Of a DNA stretch of 64,000 bases, positions 40,055 to 52,784 are shown piece by piece. Position numbers and translations under genes: made by a program. Source of the DNA: Climacteris rufus (lineage: Eukaryota > Chordata > Aves > Passeriformes > Climacteridae); assembly GCA_013398175.1 (NCBI GenBank), contig VZRZ01004928.1, forward strand, positions 912,861 through 976,860, given 5' to 3'. Within the stretch, counting starts at the first letter, position 1. Each line of letters begins with the position of its first letter. Below the pieces are notes generated by a model. That model was not told where the DNA came from and did no database searches. It worked only from the letters and a program-made list of their open reading frames with translations.

Positions 40055-42050
40055 CTATTTTCATGTACCCTCAAATGTTTTCTGTCTACTGTATGTTATG
40101 AGGCAACAGCAAATAAAGAAAAGCACAGCCTCCAGAGGGTTAACAGCACAGCACAGAGTACACAACCACCTTATGCAGTAGAGAGACGTGGCATGTAAGA
40201 AGCCCATTACTTAAGCTCAAGAGAGAATCTTATTTTTGTAATTTCGTGTTCTCATTCCTTTGTCTTTCTGCAATTTCAGCAACAGGCTTCTTGCTCGCAA
40301 CTGTTCTGCCCACTTGAGTCAGAGATGATTTGGCATAGACTGGTGAGGATGGCTGCTAGGGTCCGAGAAAGATTCCTGCTCCCTCCTGCCCTACCCAGCT
40401 TTCCTAGTAAGTTCAGTTTGGGTATGCCAGCAGAAGGGGTGGTAGCTTACAGTGCATCTCCTCTGGGAAAACAAGTATTACACAAGTAATCAGCAATAGT
40501 ACAAAGATGCTAATATAAGCAGGTGCCTTATGAAGGACAGCATGAAAACCTGGCTGAATCCAATCTATGTAGTCACTGGAGTAAAGTGCTCTGCTTGCAG
40601 CAGCTTAACTCATTTGAGTGCTGATTTTCCTGTCATGTTGAAATCTCAAGAAAAAGTGAGTGTACTGGATGCAGTGTTACAGAAACAAACCCAAGCAGCA
40701 TGAGAAAGATGGGGGGGAAAAAAAGAAAGCTAAAGATATGACAGAAAACTATTTTAGGAAACGAATCACATTGCACTACTTCAGTCATCAGTTTTGACTT
40801 GTCTTCATTTCCATCTCATCCAGATTAGTGGAAACATGACCCATTCCCTCCCTGTGGGATGCCACAGAGCAGTTTCCTGACTACTCTCAGATATTCCCAC
40901 GCTTATTTGAAGGCAGAAGGCCTTGGACTCTTCTTCTGAATGTGGAGATCAGCCATGCCTCTCCTCAGGCCTCAGCTACAAGGCAGAGGAGTTAGTGGCA
41001 TCCAACTCCTGTTTATATTTAAAATAGACATATTCATCTATCATTTGAATGCACACATAATTAATTCATATACTCCTGCTGCTGTGCTTTTGCTAATCTT
41101 CTCCTCTCCACCCTGTGACTCACCCTACTACAAGATCTCCTCGGCGAGAATATGTGAGACCCACACTTCCCAAAGAAAAGGAGCAACCATTCTCTTCTGT
41201 TTTAAAACCCAACTTTCTGCCTGAGGGTCCTCACAGAAGGATCCCAATATGTGTTTCAGCAGAGATGAAAGGCTCCAGATTCAGCTTTATGCTGGCTTCA
41301 GACTGCCCTGTCACTTCTCCTCCTCCCCTAGGCTTGGCTGCTGGCAGCTGATTATTTATTCTCTGTTCAGCAAGCCATCACCCCCAGCCAGAGTTTTGGT
41401 TGTTGAGACCTGCTCAAGCCATGTGTCTGATCCAACATACGTGACTACAAATTGAAGGGCTGACTAGTTTCATACTGCTCTGCTATGTGCTACAGGCAAC
41501 AACACACGACTTGGATGTTGCTCTGGTTTTCCAGTTGCTTTTTGCAAAAAAAAAGTAATACAAGATGGTGTATATGTGCACTCAAAGATTATGCACACTC
41601 AGTTAACACATCTTATGTACATGCTATTAGTAACACTAGTTCCCACAGTGAAGCAAATTCCCTCCCTAGACTAGCAGACCTGATATCCATGATCACTGGG
41701 AGCTACTGTCAGTCCAATTTACATAAAGCCAATTTGTTTTGTCATTTAGGGTCTATGAAGTACAGTTCAGCAGCATGCTTGGAGGAGTAAACACCAATGT
41801 TAAATGCTACTGCTGTTTTGATGCTATTTTGAACTGGGACAAAAAAGTCTCATTTTTTGTGCTTTGGCTTTTCCAGCATACGTGCAACACAGAAAAAAAA
41901 CAGTGGAATCTTCTCCATAAAAATATGTTGCTTAGTTAAAATAGCTCCTAATCATTCATCTCCAGGGATACACATCCAAGAGAGCACACGGAAGTCATAT
42001 CTTTTCAGTTAGGAAAACAAGTTTCAATGGTTTTTTCCATGTTTTTTTTT

Positions 42051-42173
42051 NNNNNNNNNNNNNNNNNNNNNNNNNNNNNNNNNNNNNNNNNNNNNNNNNN
42101 NNNNNNNNNNNNNNNNNNNNNNNNNNNNNNNNNNNNNNNNNNNNNNNNNNNNNNNNNNNNNNNNNNNNNNNNN
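42051..42173. other. Assembly gap (123 N) with T on the left and A on the right
   Basis: The gap follows a T9 run and precedes an A30 run. A single homopolymer cannot explain both sides. Missing sequence or a misjoin is likely. Confidence 0.98.
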
Positions 42174-42204
<31 letters not shown>

Positions 42205-42582
42205 CCGCCAAAGAAAATACAAGAGGAATTGCCAGGAATGAGGAGTGCAATCTTATTTCCATGTTTCTCTAATAGATTAGTAATTTGTTGGCAGTGGCTT
42301 TGACAGAAAACAGATGGATGCAGCATTAAACACAATGAATGCAGCAGATGCTAGGCCAGCCCACATCAGCTGGACGTGTCAGGCAGCCAAGTTCAAGAGC
42401 CCACACTTTTCAAGTGGGTACAAGCCTGGCAACAGCGGCTGTACAATACTACTGAACAACTCCTCCCCTCCATATCTGAGGGATTTTTGATTCCAACTCC
42501 CCCTTGGCAGAGTAGAATTGTATCCAGAGAGATGACATCTCAAATGCATGAGAAAAAACAATGCTGTAACAGGAATCAGGAG

Positions 42583-42598
42583 AAAAAAAAAAAAAAAA
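42583..42598 (+). repeat. A16 homopolymer
   Basis: An uninterrupted A run in intron, 410 bp from the large assembly gap. Confidence 0.9.
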
Positions 42599-44321
42599 GT
42601 GTAATGAAGATAAAGTATAAAAAAGCTGACTAACAACCTGCCAAAGACAGATGTTCATACTTACTGCTGAAACTCTGGTCCACTTTGTTCAGGTTTGCTG
42701 AACAAAGTGCTCTGAGATTTTGCCATTTCTAGGCAAACTGAAAAGAGAGAAATTTGAGAACTACCTGTTAGCTTTGCTCTCTGCTTTAGAGATCAGACTC
42801 ACTGTATTAAAAATAGCATCCTAAAATAGTTTTAGAATTTTTTACATATGGGCTTTACCATCAAGTTTTTCTTGTACAGAAAATTTAAATGTGTTCTTCT
42901 AAATTCCTCTGAACTATTTTACCTAGGGGACTTCAGTAAGATACAGTTGGTATTTAAGTCTTTGCTCCCCAGACTCTTGCATACATGGCTCTGGATTCAG
43001 AGGTCCAGACTCTCAAGATACTCAGGGCATCTAATCCTTAAGATACCACCATTTTAATTAAAATCTAGGATTAAAATCAGTGGGAGCTAGACAGCAAAAT
43101 GCTTTTGTGAAATGAGTCCAACATTAAAGGTTACAAAGCACAAATACTCAATTCATACTACTTTATCACAAGCAAAAGGGGGTTTAACTTACAGTGAAGT
43201 TCTGGGGTTGTGGTTCAGACATATTCAGTAGTGATTTCTCTCTTTGTTACATGCAAACAGAACAGTTTTACTGCTGAATTGTGTAGGAAAAGTTAGAAAA
43301 ACTGGATGCATTTCTGAGATATTTTACTGATCCACCGGAAGCTTTTCTCTGCCCCAGTCTTAAAATATCCAACTGACTACAGCATCCAACTGCTCTCCAG
43401 AGTGCATTTAAGGGACATTTTGCTGTGGCAGCAGTCTGATGCTTGGGTCATAGACCAGAACTCCATTAGCCCCCGAGCTAGATGTTGTCCAAATACAAAC
43501 CAAAGAGACTGTTTCAGTAACAACTTCCATCCTCGCTCTTTTTTTTTTAATTCTTGGGGACAGGAAAATGCTGGGATTTAATAAAAAACTAAAACTAATG
43601 TTCTGCACTGCATTCTTCTGTGTTGCATCCCAGACACACAGAAGTGTGGAGCCAAAGTCGTTTATTATTTTTGTAGGAAATGGTTTCACAAAATTGGACT
43701 AAGACCCAGTACAGAACTGTTTCCTGGGAAAATATATTCTGCTCTTATTATAGATCTAAGTGTCATGTAAACACATGAAAATCAAATAAATCAATTACGG
43801 GCATGAAATGCATCATTCTGCTCTCATGAACTGGGGGCTAATTCTTCCAATCCAAACTTAATGGTGTAGTCTTTATTATGGTGAGCAATTCCACTGCACA
43901 GAGGACACTAGCCTTGAGCAAAGGTTTTCAGGACAGCACATAGTGAAATCCAGTATTCAAAGCTGGATCAAAAGCTTAGTGTCCAGAATGCTTTGATGCA
44001 TATATAAAAACACAAGCAGTCCTGTCAAACTCAGCCTATGCTTAACCATATTATGGAAGAAGGCCTGTGTGAACAAAACATGGAAAACAAATAAGATCCT
44101 TGAGAATTACTTTAGTTTAATAATTTAAGTACTTGGTTTCAACCCAGGTAATTTTTAATATATTTGTTATTTTGGCAGCAAAAGGCAAATGGGGTAACAT
44201 TATTATATATTTATCATTGCTGGCATATGACTATTCTTTGTAATAGGGTATGTTAAGAGTTGCAATTACAGACTACTTCCATAAAAAATGAAAAAATGCT
44301 ATTAAAACTTTAAATCCAGGT

Positions 44322-44990
44322 TGTCCTGCAGTGACTGTATGACTGTATAATTTCCCTGATATTATATTCCCATTGTCAGCAGTGTGCCCAGAACTTCCAG
44401 TCCAGGGTGATGTTTCTACCCAAAGGAAACGGAATCCCAGGGAATGTTTTTCCCTCTCAGCGGACTGTTTAAAGATGAAGGTTACTCCCCTGGAATTTCT
44501 TCTTTCCAGCTCCCACACTGCTGCCTGCTCGTAGCACGGAGAGGGAGAGGGTTTTTTTCTGCTTTTTGGCCAGCTCTTGTTTTGTTTTTTTTTTTTTTTC
44601 TGGGACCTCTGTTTCTTTTTTCCCCCCTCTTTTCCTTTCTCCTGGACCGGTGCCGTTGTGTGGGATTGGAATACTAACTACCGACAGGCCACACACGCCC
44701 TCCAAGCCCAGGGAGGCTGGTGCTTGGTCTGCGCCGAGACCCCAGCTTTGGAGGACTATCCTACTGAAGGGACTCTGACATTTTACTAAGGTTTTCCCCT
44801 GCGAGGCATTTATTATCTGACATTGTTCATTTTGTTTTCTTTGCTGTGCCTGCATGCACAGTGTGTGAATAAACAGGCTTTTTTCACTTTCTTCTGAGAA
44901 ATTTCTTTGCAAACCTGGTAAGGGAGGGGCTGGTAGGAACTGCCTTCTGTTGGAGGGTGTTTCCCCCTAAATTTGTCTCAAACAAGGACA
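44322..44990 (+). mobile_element. Probable solo LTR of an avian endogenous retrovirus (ERVL-like)
   Basis: The 669 bp segment starts TGTCCT and ends AGGACA, a perfect 6 bp inverted repeat typical of many avian LTRs. An AATAAA lies at 44868-44873, followed by the TTTTTTCACTTTCTTCTGAG type sequence common before the U5 of such LTRs. There is no internal retroviral sequence or primer-binding site next to it, so it would be a solo LTR left by recombination. I find no matching target-site duplication, so the edges or the family may be wrong. The orientation is antisense to ARID1B. Confidence 0.6.
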
Positions 44991-45674
44991 AATAATTTGG
45001 ACACACAACACATAACTTGGAAATATCAGTATCTTCATCCCTGGATTTTATTAATAGTTAGATTAGCCTGGTGAAAATGCTATTTTTCTGGTCTAATTGT
45101 TACCTATAGAGCTGACAGTCTGCAAGGCCTTAATTTTATGATGACCAGTACACAGAATCACTGGTACTTTCCAAGCACTGGCAGAAGAACATGGTTTTCA
45201 TCTATCACACTATTCACCAAACCCTTCTGAAATGGCCTGTTAATGACAATGATGCTCATTTTCTTCCTGTCCCTCAAGTTCACTTTTTAATAGCAGTTTC
45301 TTCCTGACCATGACCCATAAAATCATTACATAGGCACTTTCATCTACAGAGGGAGGAAAAGAACTGCTGAACTCAAGCAAAAAAAGAAAGTAGTATTCGG
45401 TGTGTTACTTAAATGCATTGATTTAGTACAAAAACCTTTCCATTCAATCAGTGTGGATGGCTAATGTTTTACTGCACTTGACACCCACTATTCCCATGAT
45501 TCGGAATCTCAGCAGCAGCAGTACAGCTGGAAGTCAGGATAGCACATCATAAATCCACTGGATTTTTTACCAGTTAAGCTAGTTGCTCACTGTGCAGATA
45601 AAAATAAGCACTTGGACAGCATTTTATGGCCACAAAATGCTTTCCAAATAAAAGGAAAGCACCAGTCAACTGGA

Positions 45675-45862
45675 GTTAGGTAATTAATCTTCACACATGG
45701 CTATAAGGCATTACTAGACCCATTTTATAGTTAAGGAAAGCGAAGCAGAGAAATGAATCTACTTGCCTAAGTTGAAAGATGATGTAAAAGGCAGAGCCAA
45801 AATTAGAAACTGGGAAATCTTGGCTTGTAGCCCTGTGCTCAGAACACTAAACCAAATGCTAC
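45675..45862 (+). repeat. MIR-type ancient SINE relic
   Basis: The order of recognisable words matches MIR: CCCATTTTATAGTTAAGGAA, then CAGAGAAATGAATCTACTTG (for gagaggttaagtgacttg), GGCAGAGCCA, and CCTGTGCTCAGAACACTAAA. The sequence is strongly diverged, as expected for an amniote-wide repeat in a bird. Confidence 0.6.
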
Positions 45863-46815
45863 CCAGAGATGAAACAGAAAGGAACACTGCATAGGGCAGC
45901 AAGGCTCCTTGCAAACAAACATCAGAAGTAGTTCTCAGAAACTGTGCAGACTAAAATAACCATCCTTGCTAGCATGGGCGAGTCATTGAGCCCTACAGAA
46001 ATTCCCATCGCTGGCTCAAGTCCTTTTTGAGGCTTTTAAGTAAGAAAGCAATAGTAGGAAGTGCTGAAATAGAAAAGCTTCTTTATGCACCTCTAAAGAA
46101 AATACTGACCCTTATATATTCCATAGCTTGACTTCATCTTCATTAAACCCCTGAACAGATGCATACTTTATAAAGGTTATCCATTAAAGGCAAAACAATA
46201 GACAAGTTCAAGGTTGTCCAGGGGCAGAAAATGTGTATTCTACTTTTGTTTTACTCCCCCACCAATTCTGTCAAACAAGCAAAATAAAAGGAACTGTCTC
46301 TCTCAGTCTGGAGGGTTAGTTAAGATTCACAAACCATATGCATTAGAGCTCAGTATTCTCTTTCCACAGTAGCCATCGTGTTATTATGCTTGTAAGAAGA
46401 CTTTACCCTCAAAGTCACCACGCAATTTCAGGTTGGCCTTGGGATTTCATCCAAGAAAAGAAGTCCTATTTTGGGATCTGTGTTGTGACCCTTACTCCAT
46501 GCTCGCTCAAATGCAGCCTCATCACAGAGATGACATGCTTGGGCTTCTAAACAATAGACCTGGCAATGCCACAGATTCATCATTTCCTTGCCTAATTTAA
46601 GGTCACTATTTTTATACAGAGAAAGATGCTAATAACAGAAACAGCTTCTTCCACAAGGTGCAGCTCCACCTTTGGATTTTTTTTTTAGGGAGAGGGGTGT
46701 GTGCATTTGTGTTTGCTGTTTTTAAGAAATCACATACCCACCTAAATACATGACACATACATATATTGTAAAAAAATATATAAATTATTGTATCTATTAC
46801 CAGCAAGCATTTTAC

Positions 46816-46995
46816 CTTGTGGTCCATACTGGCTCATCTGAGGCCCATAAGTACCACTTGAATTACTTTGCTGAAAGCTACCAATTCCAGGATGCACTTG
46901 ACCTCCAGGTGAGGGGTGTGGTGACATGGAAGGTCCAGTTTGCTGAGGTCCATACTGTGACATTTGGGGGTTCCTCTGTATGCCTGCCATAAAAC
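46816..46995 (-). CDS. ARID1B: ARID1B exon B (180 nt, Gln/Gly/Pro/Ser-rich)
   Basis: The exon lies between a TTTAG acceptor and a G|GTAAAA donor, with 2 bases, 59 codons and 1 base. The first codon is completed by exon A to glycine, giving the ARID1B-specific GFMAGIQRNPQMSQYGPQQ. It goes on through TGPSMSPHPSPGGQ and SFQQSNSSGTYGPQMSQYG. The motif MSQYGPQ occurs twice, near the two ends of the exon. All of it is predicted disordered, rich in Gln, Gly, Ser, Pro and Tyr. Such Tyr/Gln-rich segments in ARID1A and ARID1B are linked to condensate behaviour (family knowledge, not shown here). Upstream is the 16.2 kb intron from exon A; downstream a 7.1 kb intron leads to exon C. Confidence 0.95.
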
Positions 46996-47939
46996 CTAAA
47001 GGGAGAAGAGCGCCAAAGCAAAAATTAATATTCAGGTAAGTATTTTTTACACTTAAGAAATCTCTGGCATTAAAATAAATCAATCCTCTTTAGTTATTTC
47101 AGACTAAGGACACCCAGAAAACTGCTGTTGTTCATACAAACAAAACCAAACACATCTCCAAGTCAGCAAAGCTGTCTCAACCACCAAAACATATACATAA
47201 GCTTTGAAAACACTTACTTGTAAAATACTTGTAATACATGGCAGTCCTGCTTAGTTACAAATGGTTGTTAATCTTAAAATTAAAACAACTTTTAGGAAAA
47301 AAAAATAAAGACAATTATCTGCAGACATCATTTGCCTGATGACTTATGGTGGGAGTATCACATCTTCCAAAATTACATGTTGCTACCAAAATGCCTAGCT
47401 TCAGCATATAGAAACCCTCTGTAAATACTCCTATTGCCCACAAACTCACCAGAGCTAAAATTTACCTCTACATGAAGACCAGTCATAGCAGCCAGAAATA
47501 ACAGTCATTTTGTTATGTATTTGTGCTCTACGTCCTTCTTCTAGTCTTTCCCCAGCACATTCTGCTGCCTTCTCTCCTTTTCCCCTTTCGTAAATGTATT
47601 AATGATTCCTAATTTAGTTTAAGGTGCAAAAGCTGCAGCAAGAGACCTAGTGAAATGGTATAAAATTTAGAGGATTCACATAAAGGAACAGAACTAAGCC
47701 TGTTAAATGGAAGAAGAAGGTTTTGTGGTGGCCTTTTAAAGTTTTCACGAACTGGGAAAAATCCCGCAATTCTACCTACGAGATGTCTGTGTAGGGATAC
47801 TGGTTTACTAATGGTTTATACCCTGAAAGGTTTTAGTGCTGCTTTCAATGTTGAAGAGAGTGTGCTGGTGAAGTTTGGGGTTTTTTTATTTCTGGAGGAA
47901 ATCCGAATTCTTTCCTATCCTGCTTGCATATTAAATTTC

Positions 47940-48215
47940 ATCTTCCCGCTTCCCTGAGAGGCAAAACCCGCGCGTACGGCGGGGCAGCGCTAGCTGTGCC
48001 GGGTGAGGAGGGAGCCGCGGTGTGCGGCTGCCAGCGGCACAGGGGCTCCTCCCGGCCCAGCCGCAGCCAGCTGCACTCTGAGGCCACAGAGAGCTGCAAC
48101 ATTGCTGATCCAAGGTGCCCCTTTCCAATCCACTCCACTCCTTCTAGTGGCGTGCGTGGGGAGAGGTGTGAAATTAAAAGCCAAGAGACGCCTCGCCTGG
48201 CAGCGTTAGTTACAC
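47940..48215. other. CpG-dense intronic patch
   Basis: GC- and CpG-rich sequence (GCGCGTACGGCGGGGCAGCG and similar) stands out from AT-rich intron about 950 bp before exon B on the transcript. No TATA box, AATAAA or repeat family is recognised. It could be a small orphan CpG island. The short open frames in it are unsupported. Confidence 0.5.
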
Positions 48216-51200
48216 CTTTCCCTAAATGAAGGAGGGAGTAACAAAGTTAGGACAACTGGAAGCTGCTAAAGGGAAGATCAGAAAAAGCAGGGAAAAGGGG
48301 AGAGCGAGGCAAAGGTAAGTTGTGAAGACAGACAGACATGGGCGATGGGAGGAGTGAGGAGACAAAAGGACGACTCTCTCAAAGGGCCAGCGTGTCCTCC
48401 CACTGGTTAGCATCATCACACAGCCCAAACACTCAGGCCTGATTATTGAAGAGAGGTAATTTTTTCTGAGCCATATACAGAAACATGATCAAACTCATAA
48501 TTGAAAACACTGAGGTACAGATCATAAGGAGAAAAACCAGGAGATGAGATGACTTTGTACCCCTTGTTCCCAGTTCTTTGCTGCTGTGAACAGCTCAACC
48601 CATACTGTGCTAAAACTCTTAACAACTGCAAGATTTGGCAGCATATGGATCAAGTTTTCCTCATCTTTGTGTACATCCCAAGACAAGGAACTTGATCTCA
48701 CCTGAACTAGAAAGTCAGAGCCTGGCACTTGCCCTGGAGGGAGCCAGAACACACACACTGACATACCACATGGCTAATAACTGAGTGCGATATGGCAGCT
48801 TGGAAATTGGTCTGTACTGGTTGGAAAACTCCACACTTCTGCTAAGGAGAACTTGCATGACCTTCTCCACTTAGCTTTATTTTGAAATAGACCCCTCAAT
48901 TTTTAAAACAGCTCCACTCTGGACACAATTCTTATTACAAAGCCTATGTCTTCTGCTGACAGTACTGTAAGTAATTTAGAAACCTAATACAATCGTATGT
49001 CTGTACGAAATAAATGCCCCTGTTCCTGACACACATACACCATATCTATCATGCTCGTGGGATCCATTTAAATGAAAAAATTTGTACTGGTCACACTAAG
49101 ATTTTGATTATAAAGATAGGAAAGTTACTCCTGTGTCTAGTACAGAAGTGAGGGGTTTTTTTCTCTTCACCTTTTAATCTATATGAGGTAACTTTCCAAA
49201 CCTTGTGCTTGTGATTAAGGTTTTTCAGCCCCATTATTACTGCAGGCAATACTTTTTGTAACACCACAAGGATGGATGACACATTGAAAAGCTACTGGTA
49301 CAGTGATTTCCAGTAGTGATACAGAGGGACTGCTGGTTGTTGAAGCTAATGGAGAACATGGACTAATGTCTAATGAAAAACATGGAGATTATCAGTTTTA
49401 ACCAATTCTGCTGTTGTCAAAAAGGCTTCTGAAGGGATCAGAGTAATAAGCAAAATAAGCATTTCTACTAAATGACCTCTTCTTCAGTAGACTTCTCATC
49501 CATTTCTGATGCTGTGGAATGGACTGTGCAGTTATGTTTACAGTCATAAATAAAACATGCCAGGAGGAGAGTGATGACACTCGTGTCCATTCAGATAAAC
49601 CTTCCCACTCAATCCTGTTAAGTCTTATCTGTACGACTCCTGTGCACAGTCCCTTGTCCTGCCTTATTCATGCTCTGGGCTGTGGCTCAGGGACTGCTCA
49701 TGGGCACTGGCCAAAACCAAATTGAGGGTATGCCAGTAACTCAAGAGCAGAGATAACAGTGTGATACTACTCAAACTCATGCTCTAGCGTTGGTTTATAG
49801 AGATGTTGATTAACACAACAAGTGCTTTTATGTGAGGGATGAGTTTCATCATCCCAGAGGGTGTAAGATTCCCCTCAAACTGAGGTTGTCTTTGCTATCT
49901 TCTGTTGAAAGAAGATGAAAGAATTAAGACAGGTAAAGAATTATGGAAAAGGAATCCTGAAACTCAGGAGGAACATCTATGCTACACTATCTTCTGTTAC
50001 TGTCTCCATGGTACTGAAGCATGGCATTAAAACAGGACATGCTCCAACTTCCTTCCAGAGAGCAGAGGAGTCCTTCCAGTCCTTTCATGTGGAGAGGCTA
50101 AAAACAGTTCTTACTGGGATCTGGATTCCATTACAACATAGAGGAGTCTCCTCATCAAGCTCTGTGAGAGCCCAGTCAGAATTCAGAGACCAGTGCATGA
50201 GTTTGAAGTATTTCAAATATTTGCAGAAAGCTCAGATGTCTCAGAGAGAAAAGGGTTCCTGGTCAATACATTTAACATTCATGCATCATAAAGGAAAAAA
50301 CAACATCACTTCTAAAAACCTTATCACAAATGAAAGGGAGCAGCTGGCATACATTCATTTTTCCTTATTTACACACGTTTTCCCTAGTGTTCAACTTCAT
50401 TTTATAACCAATACAAAAATAAATAAATTTTCTTTCCAGGAAATTAGATCTAAGATAAAGTTTTCTTCTGTAAAGAAGGGAGGTAGGATTACATTAGAGC
50501 TATTGGAGTAACAACAGTGAAGGGATTCAACAGCCAGACTGCATCTGACATGTCAACCTCTGTGACAACAAGGTGGGTTGTTTTGTCTTTTAAATAAACT
50601 ACTAGGAAACAGCTATGAGTTTAAGTCTTTAAAAATTGCAATGGCAACATACTCATCAATGAATAAATCTACTCCCTTCCCTTAATAATAGTGATAAAAA
50701 GAGGTAGAGGTGATGCTTTACTTGCCATCACAACAAAATAATATTTATTGAAAAAACACTTGAGTGGGTTTTGGGAAACTTAGCTATTTCTGAAGTAGCT
50801 GAATAAAGTGACCTTGCCAGAAGCATTCTCTTCCTTTTTAGTTATTTTTTATGCTACATTTACACACGTTAAGAATGACTGTATTAAAAACCATTTTAAC
50901 ACTGCAGTCATCGCTTTTTTTTAAATTCTCAATTGAAGAGTAGCAGATTATCAACAATTATCAAACCATAACAATAATAAAATATGTTTGCATGGACAAA
51001 TAGAGCATACATACAGTATTTAAAAAAGGCCAGGTAGCAGTTTATTTTTCTTCTTTCTTTTAAGCAAAATATAGAGAAAAAAATATAAACTGAGCAATGC
51101 TTATGATAGAAATGTTTCTGTTCCTTTGATGAAGCAAAGACAAAAATGAAGCTTCTGTTGTCCTAAACAGCACTAACATCTGGTAATATACATCATATAG

Positions 51201-52183
51201 CTAATACCTCTTATGATGCCTTTTTAAAAGCTTGTCTTTCCCTCAGGCGTATGTATACACAAAACATAAACAACAGTAAATTACTAAAGCTTCATGAAAT
51301 GATGCACTAAGGTTGGCTTAATTACATTTGTACATTGACCGATACAAAGTCATCTGTTTCTTGAATACTATCTCCTTATCACTAACGATGAAAAACACCC
51401 ACTGAACGTGCTGGGTGCTGCTGTAAAATCACAAAAGGATTCTTTTGATATTTTACAATCTTGTCTTGAATACAAAAAAACCTTATGGAAAAGTAGAAGC
51501 TCAAACAAAAAGGAAGTAACTGTAAAGGAACAAGTTATTGCAGATCAGCTGATGGACAGCAACTGTCCACTGGCACACACTTAACCCACGGTCAACGAGA
51601 GGTCTTTCCATTTAGCCAGGAGTAGTGCATTGATTTTCATGAATGAATTAAACCTGAGAACCCATGGAACACTTACTCATTTTAAGCTCACACAAACTTT
51701 GGAATTTACAGCGATAGCAGATCATCATTAACTTACACATCTGATAAATAAAAAATGAGGAAAGGTACAATGCGCAACAGTATATTGTAAAAACAAACTT
51801 ACCCAAGAAAAAGATACACTTGGCTATGGTTCTTTCTAGAGGGGCATGCTTAGTGACAGAGCATAGGACCAAAACAACTGAGGAACCTTTCTGAGTAAGG
51901 AATAAGGGAGGTCCCCTGATTCAAGGGCAGAGGCTGAGGAAAGGGCTAGACAAACTTATTACTCTGAAAATCATGAAATGAGAAAAGCAGAAAGACTGGT
52001 TGCATGCACTAATCATCAACTAATTAGAGAAAACATAAAATCCTCTACTTGTGAATCAGCTCAAAAAAATTAAGTATGTGAAGAGATATTTTCCACTACC
52101 TCTAAAGGAAAAACTTATGTGTGTGGGGAATCACAGAAATTTCCAATGCTTGGTATTTTAGCAAGGCACTGGTCAGTACCCTT

Positions 52184-52295
52184 GAGAAAAAAGAGCAAAT
52201 GTTTGCACACCCATGACACAAGTTTTTGGCAGACTTTCCTTTTTTGGCAGACTTTCATTCCTTGGACAGTGGTTTGGGTTGTATTCACTCTCTCA
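52184..52295 (+). repeat. Local direct repeat, copy 1 (with internal tandem)
   Basis: GAAAAAAGAGCAAATGTTTG and the following TTTTTGGCAGACTTTCCTT recur in copy 2 about 2.1 kb away. Inside copy 1 the 16-mer TTTTTGGCAGACTTTC is repeated in tandem at 52223-52238 and 52241-52256. The family is unknown. Confidence 0.7.
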
Positions 52296-52784
52296 GAATT
52301 TTCACCAGAGAATACAACAGAACTGAGACAAATCTAAACAGTGACTCCCAAATCTAGCTCATCTGTGGATAAACAACAGTGAGAAAAAAGTGGCAGGGTA
52401 AAGCTAAACAAATGAAAAACATTTTTCTGTGATTTGGCAACCTGTTAGCAAGGCAGGATGCTGAGAAACATCAGAGTCAGACTGAAACTCTGCCTAGCCA
52501 TTTCAGATGGCAAAGACAGCTCAGGAAGGCTTTGGACTGGCGAACCACGTCTGGGGTTTTGCCCAGCTAAACACGTCCACAGTCAGCACCTCAGAGCACT
52601 GCAAGGAAACATCCAACAAAACACAACTCACAAATTAACGCAGTATTTTAGTAATTGAAAGAGTTGGTTATTCTTACATAAGCCTGTGATACCAGAAGCC
52701 TAAATATGCAACCAGGTTGTCTGCACATACTGTTGATGATACTTGAACAAACATCTTCAAATGGTGTGGTCAAACTTGGAGATG

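Larger units (their letters stand above)
39718..46815 (-). other. ARID1B: ARID1B intron between exons B and C (7,098 bp)
   Basis: The intron is comparatively rich in repeats: a CR1 3' end (39838-40054), an assembly gap with opposite homopolymers at its sides (42051-42173), an A16 run (42583-42598), a probable solo LTR (44322-44990) and a MIR relic (45675-45862). No independent gene is supported. Confidence 0.8.

Noticed and set aside
42005..42335. Open frames across the gap
   Set aside because: They are created by Ns and homopolymers.
44469..44912. Minus-strand 147-codon open frame
   Set aside because: It is antisense to the probable LTR and Lys-rich only because of T runs on the plus strand.
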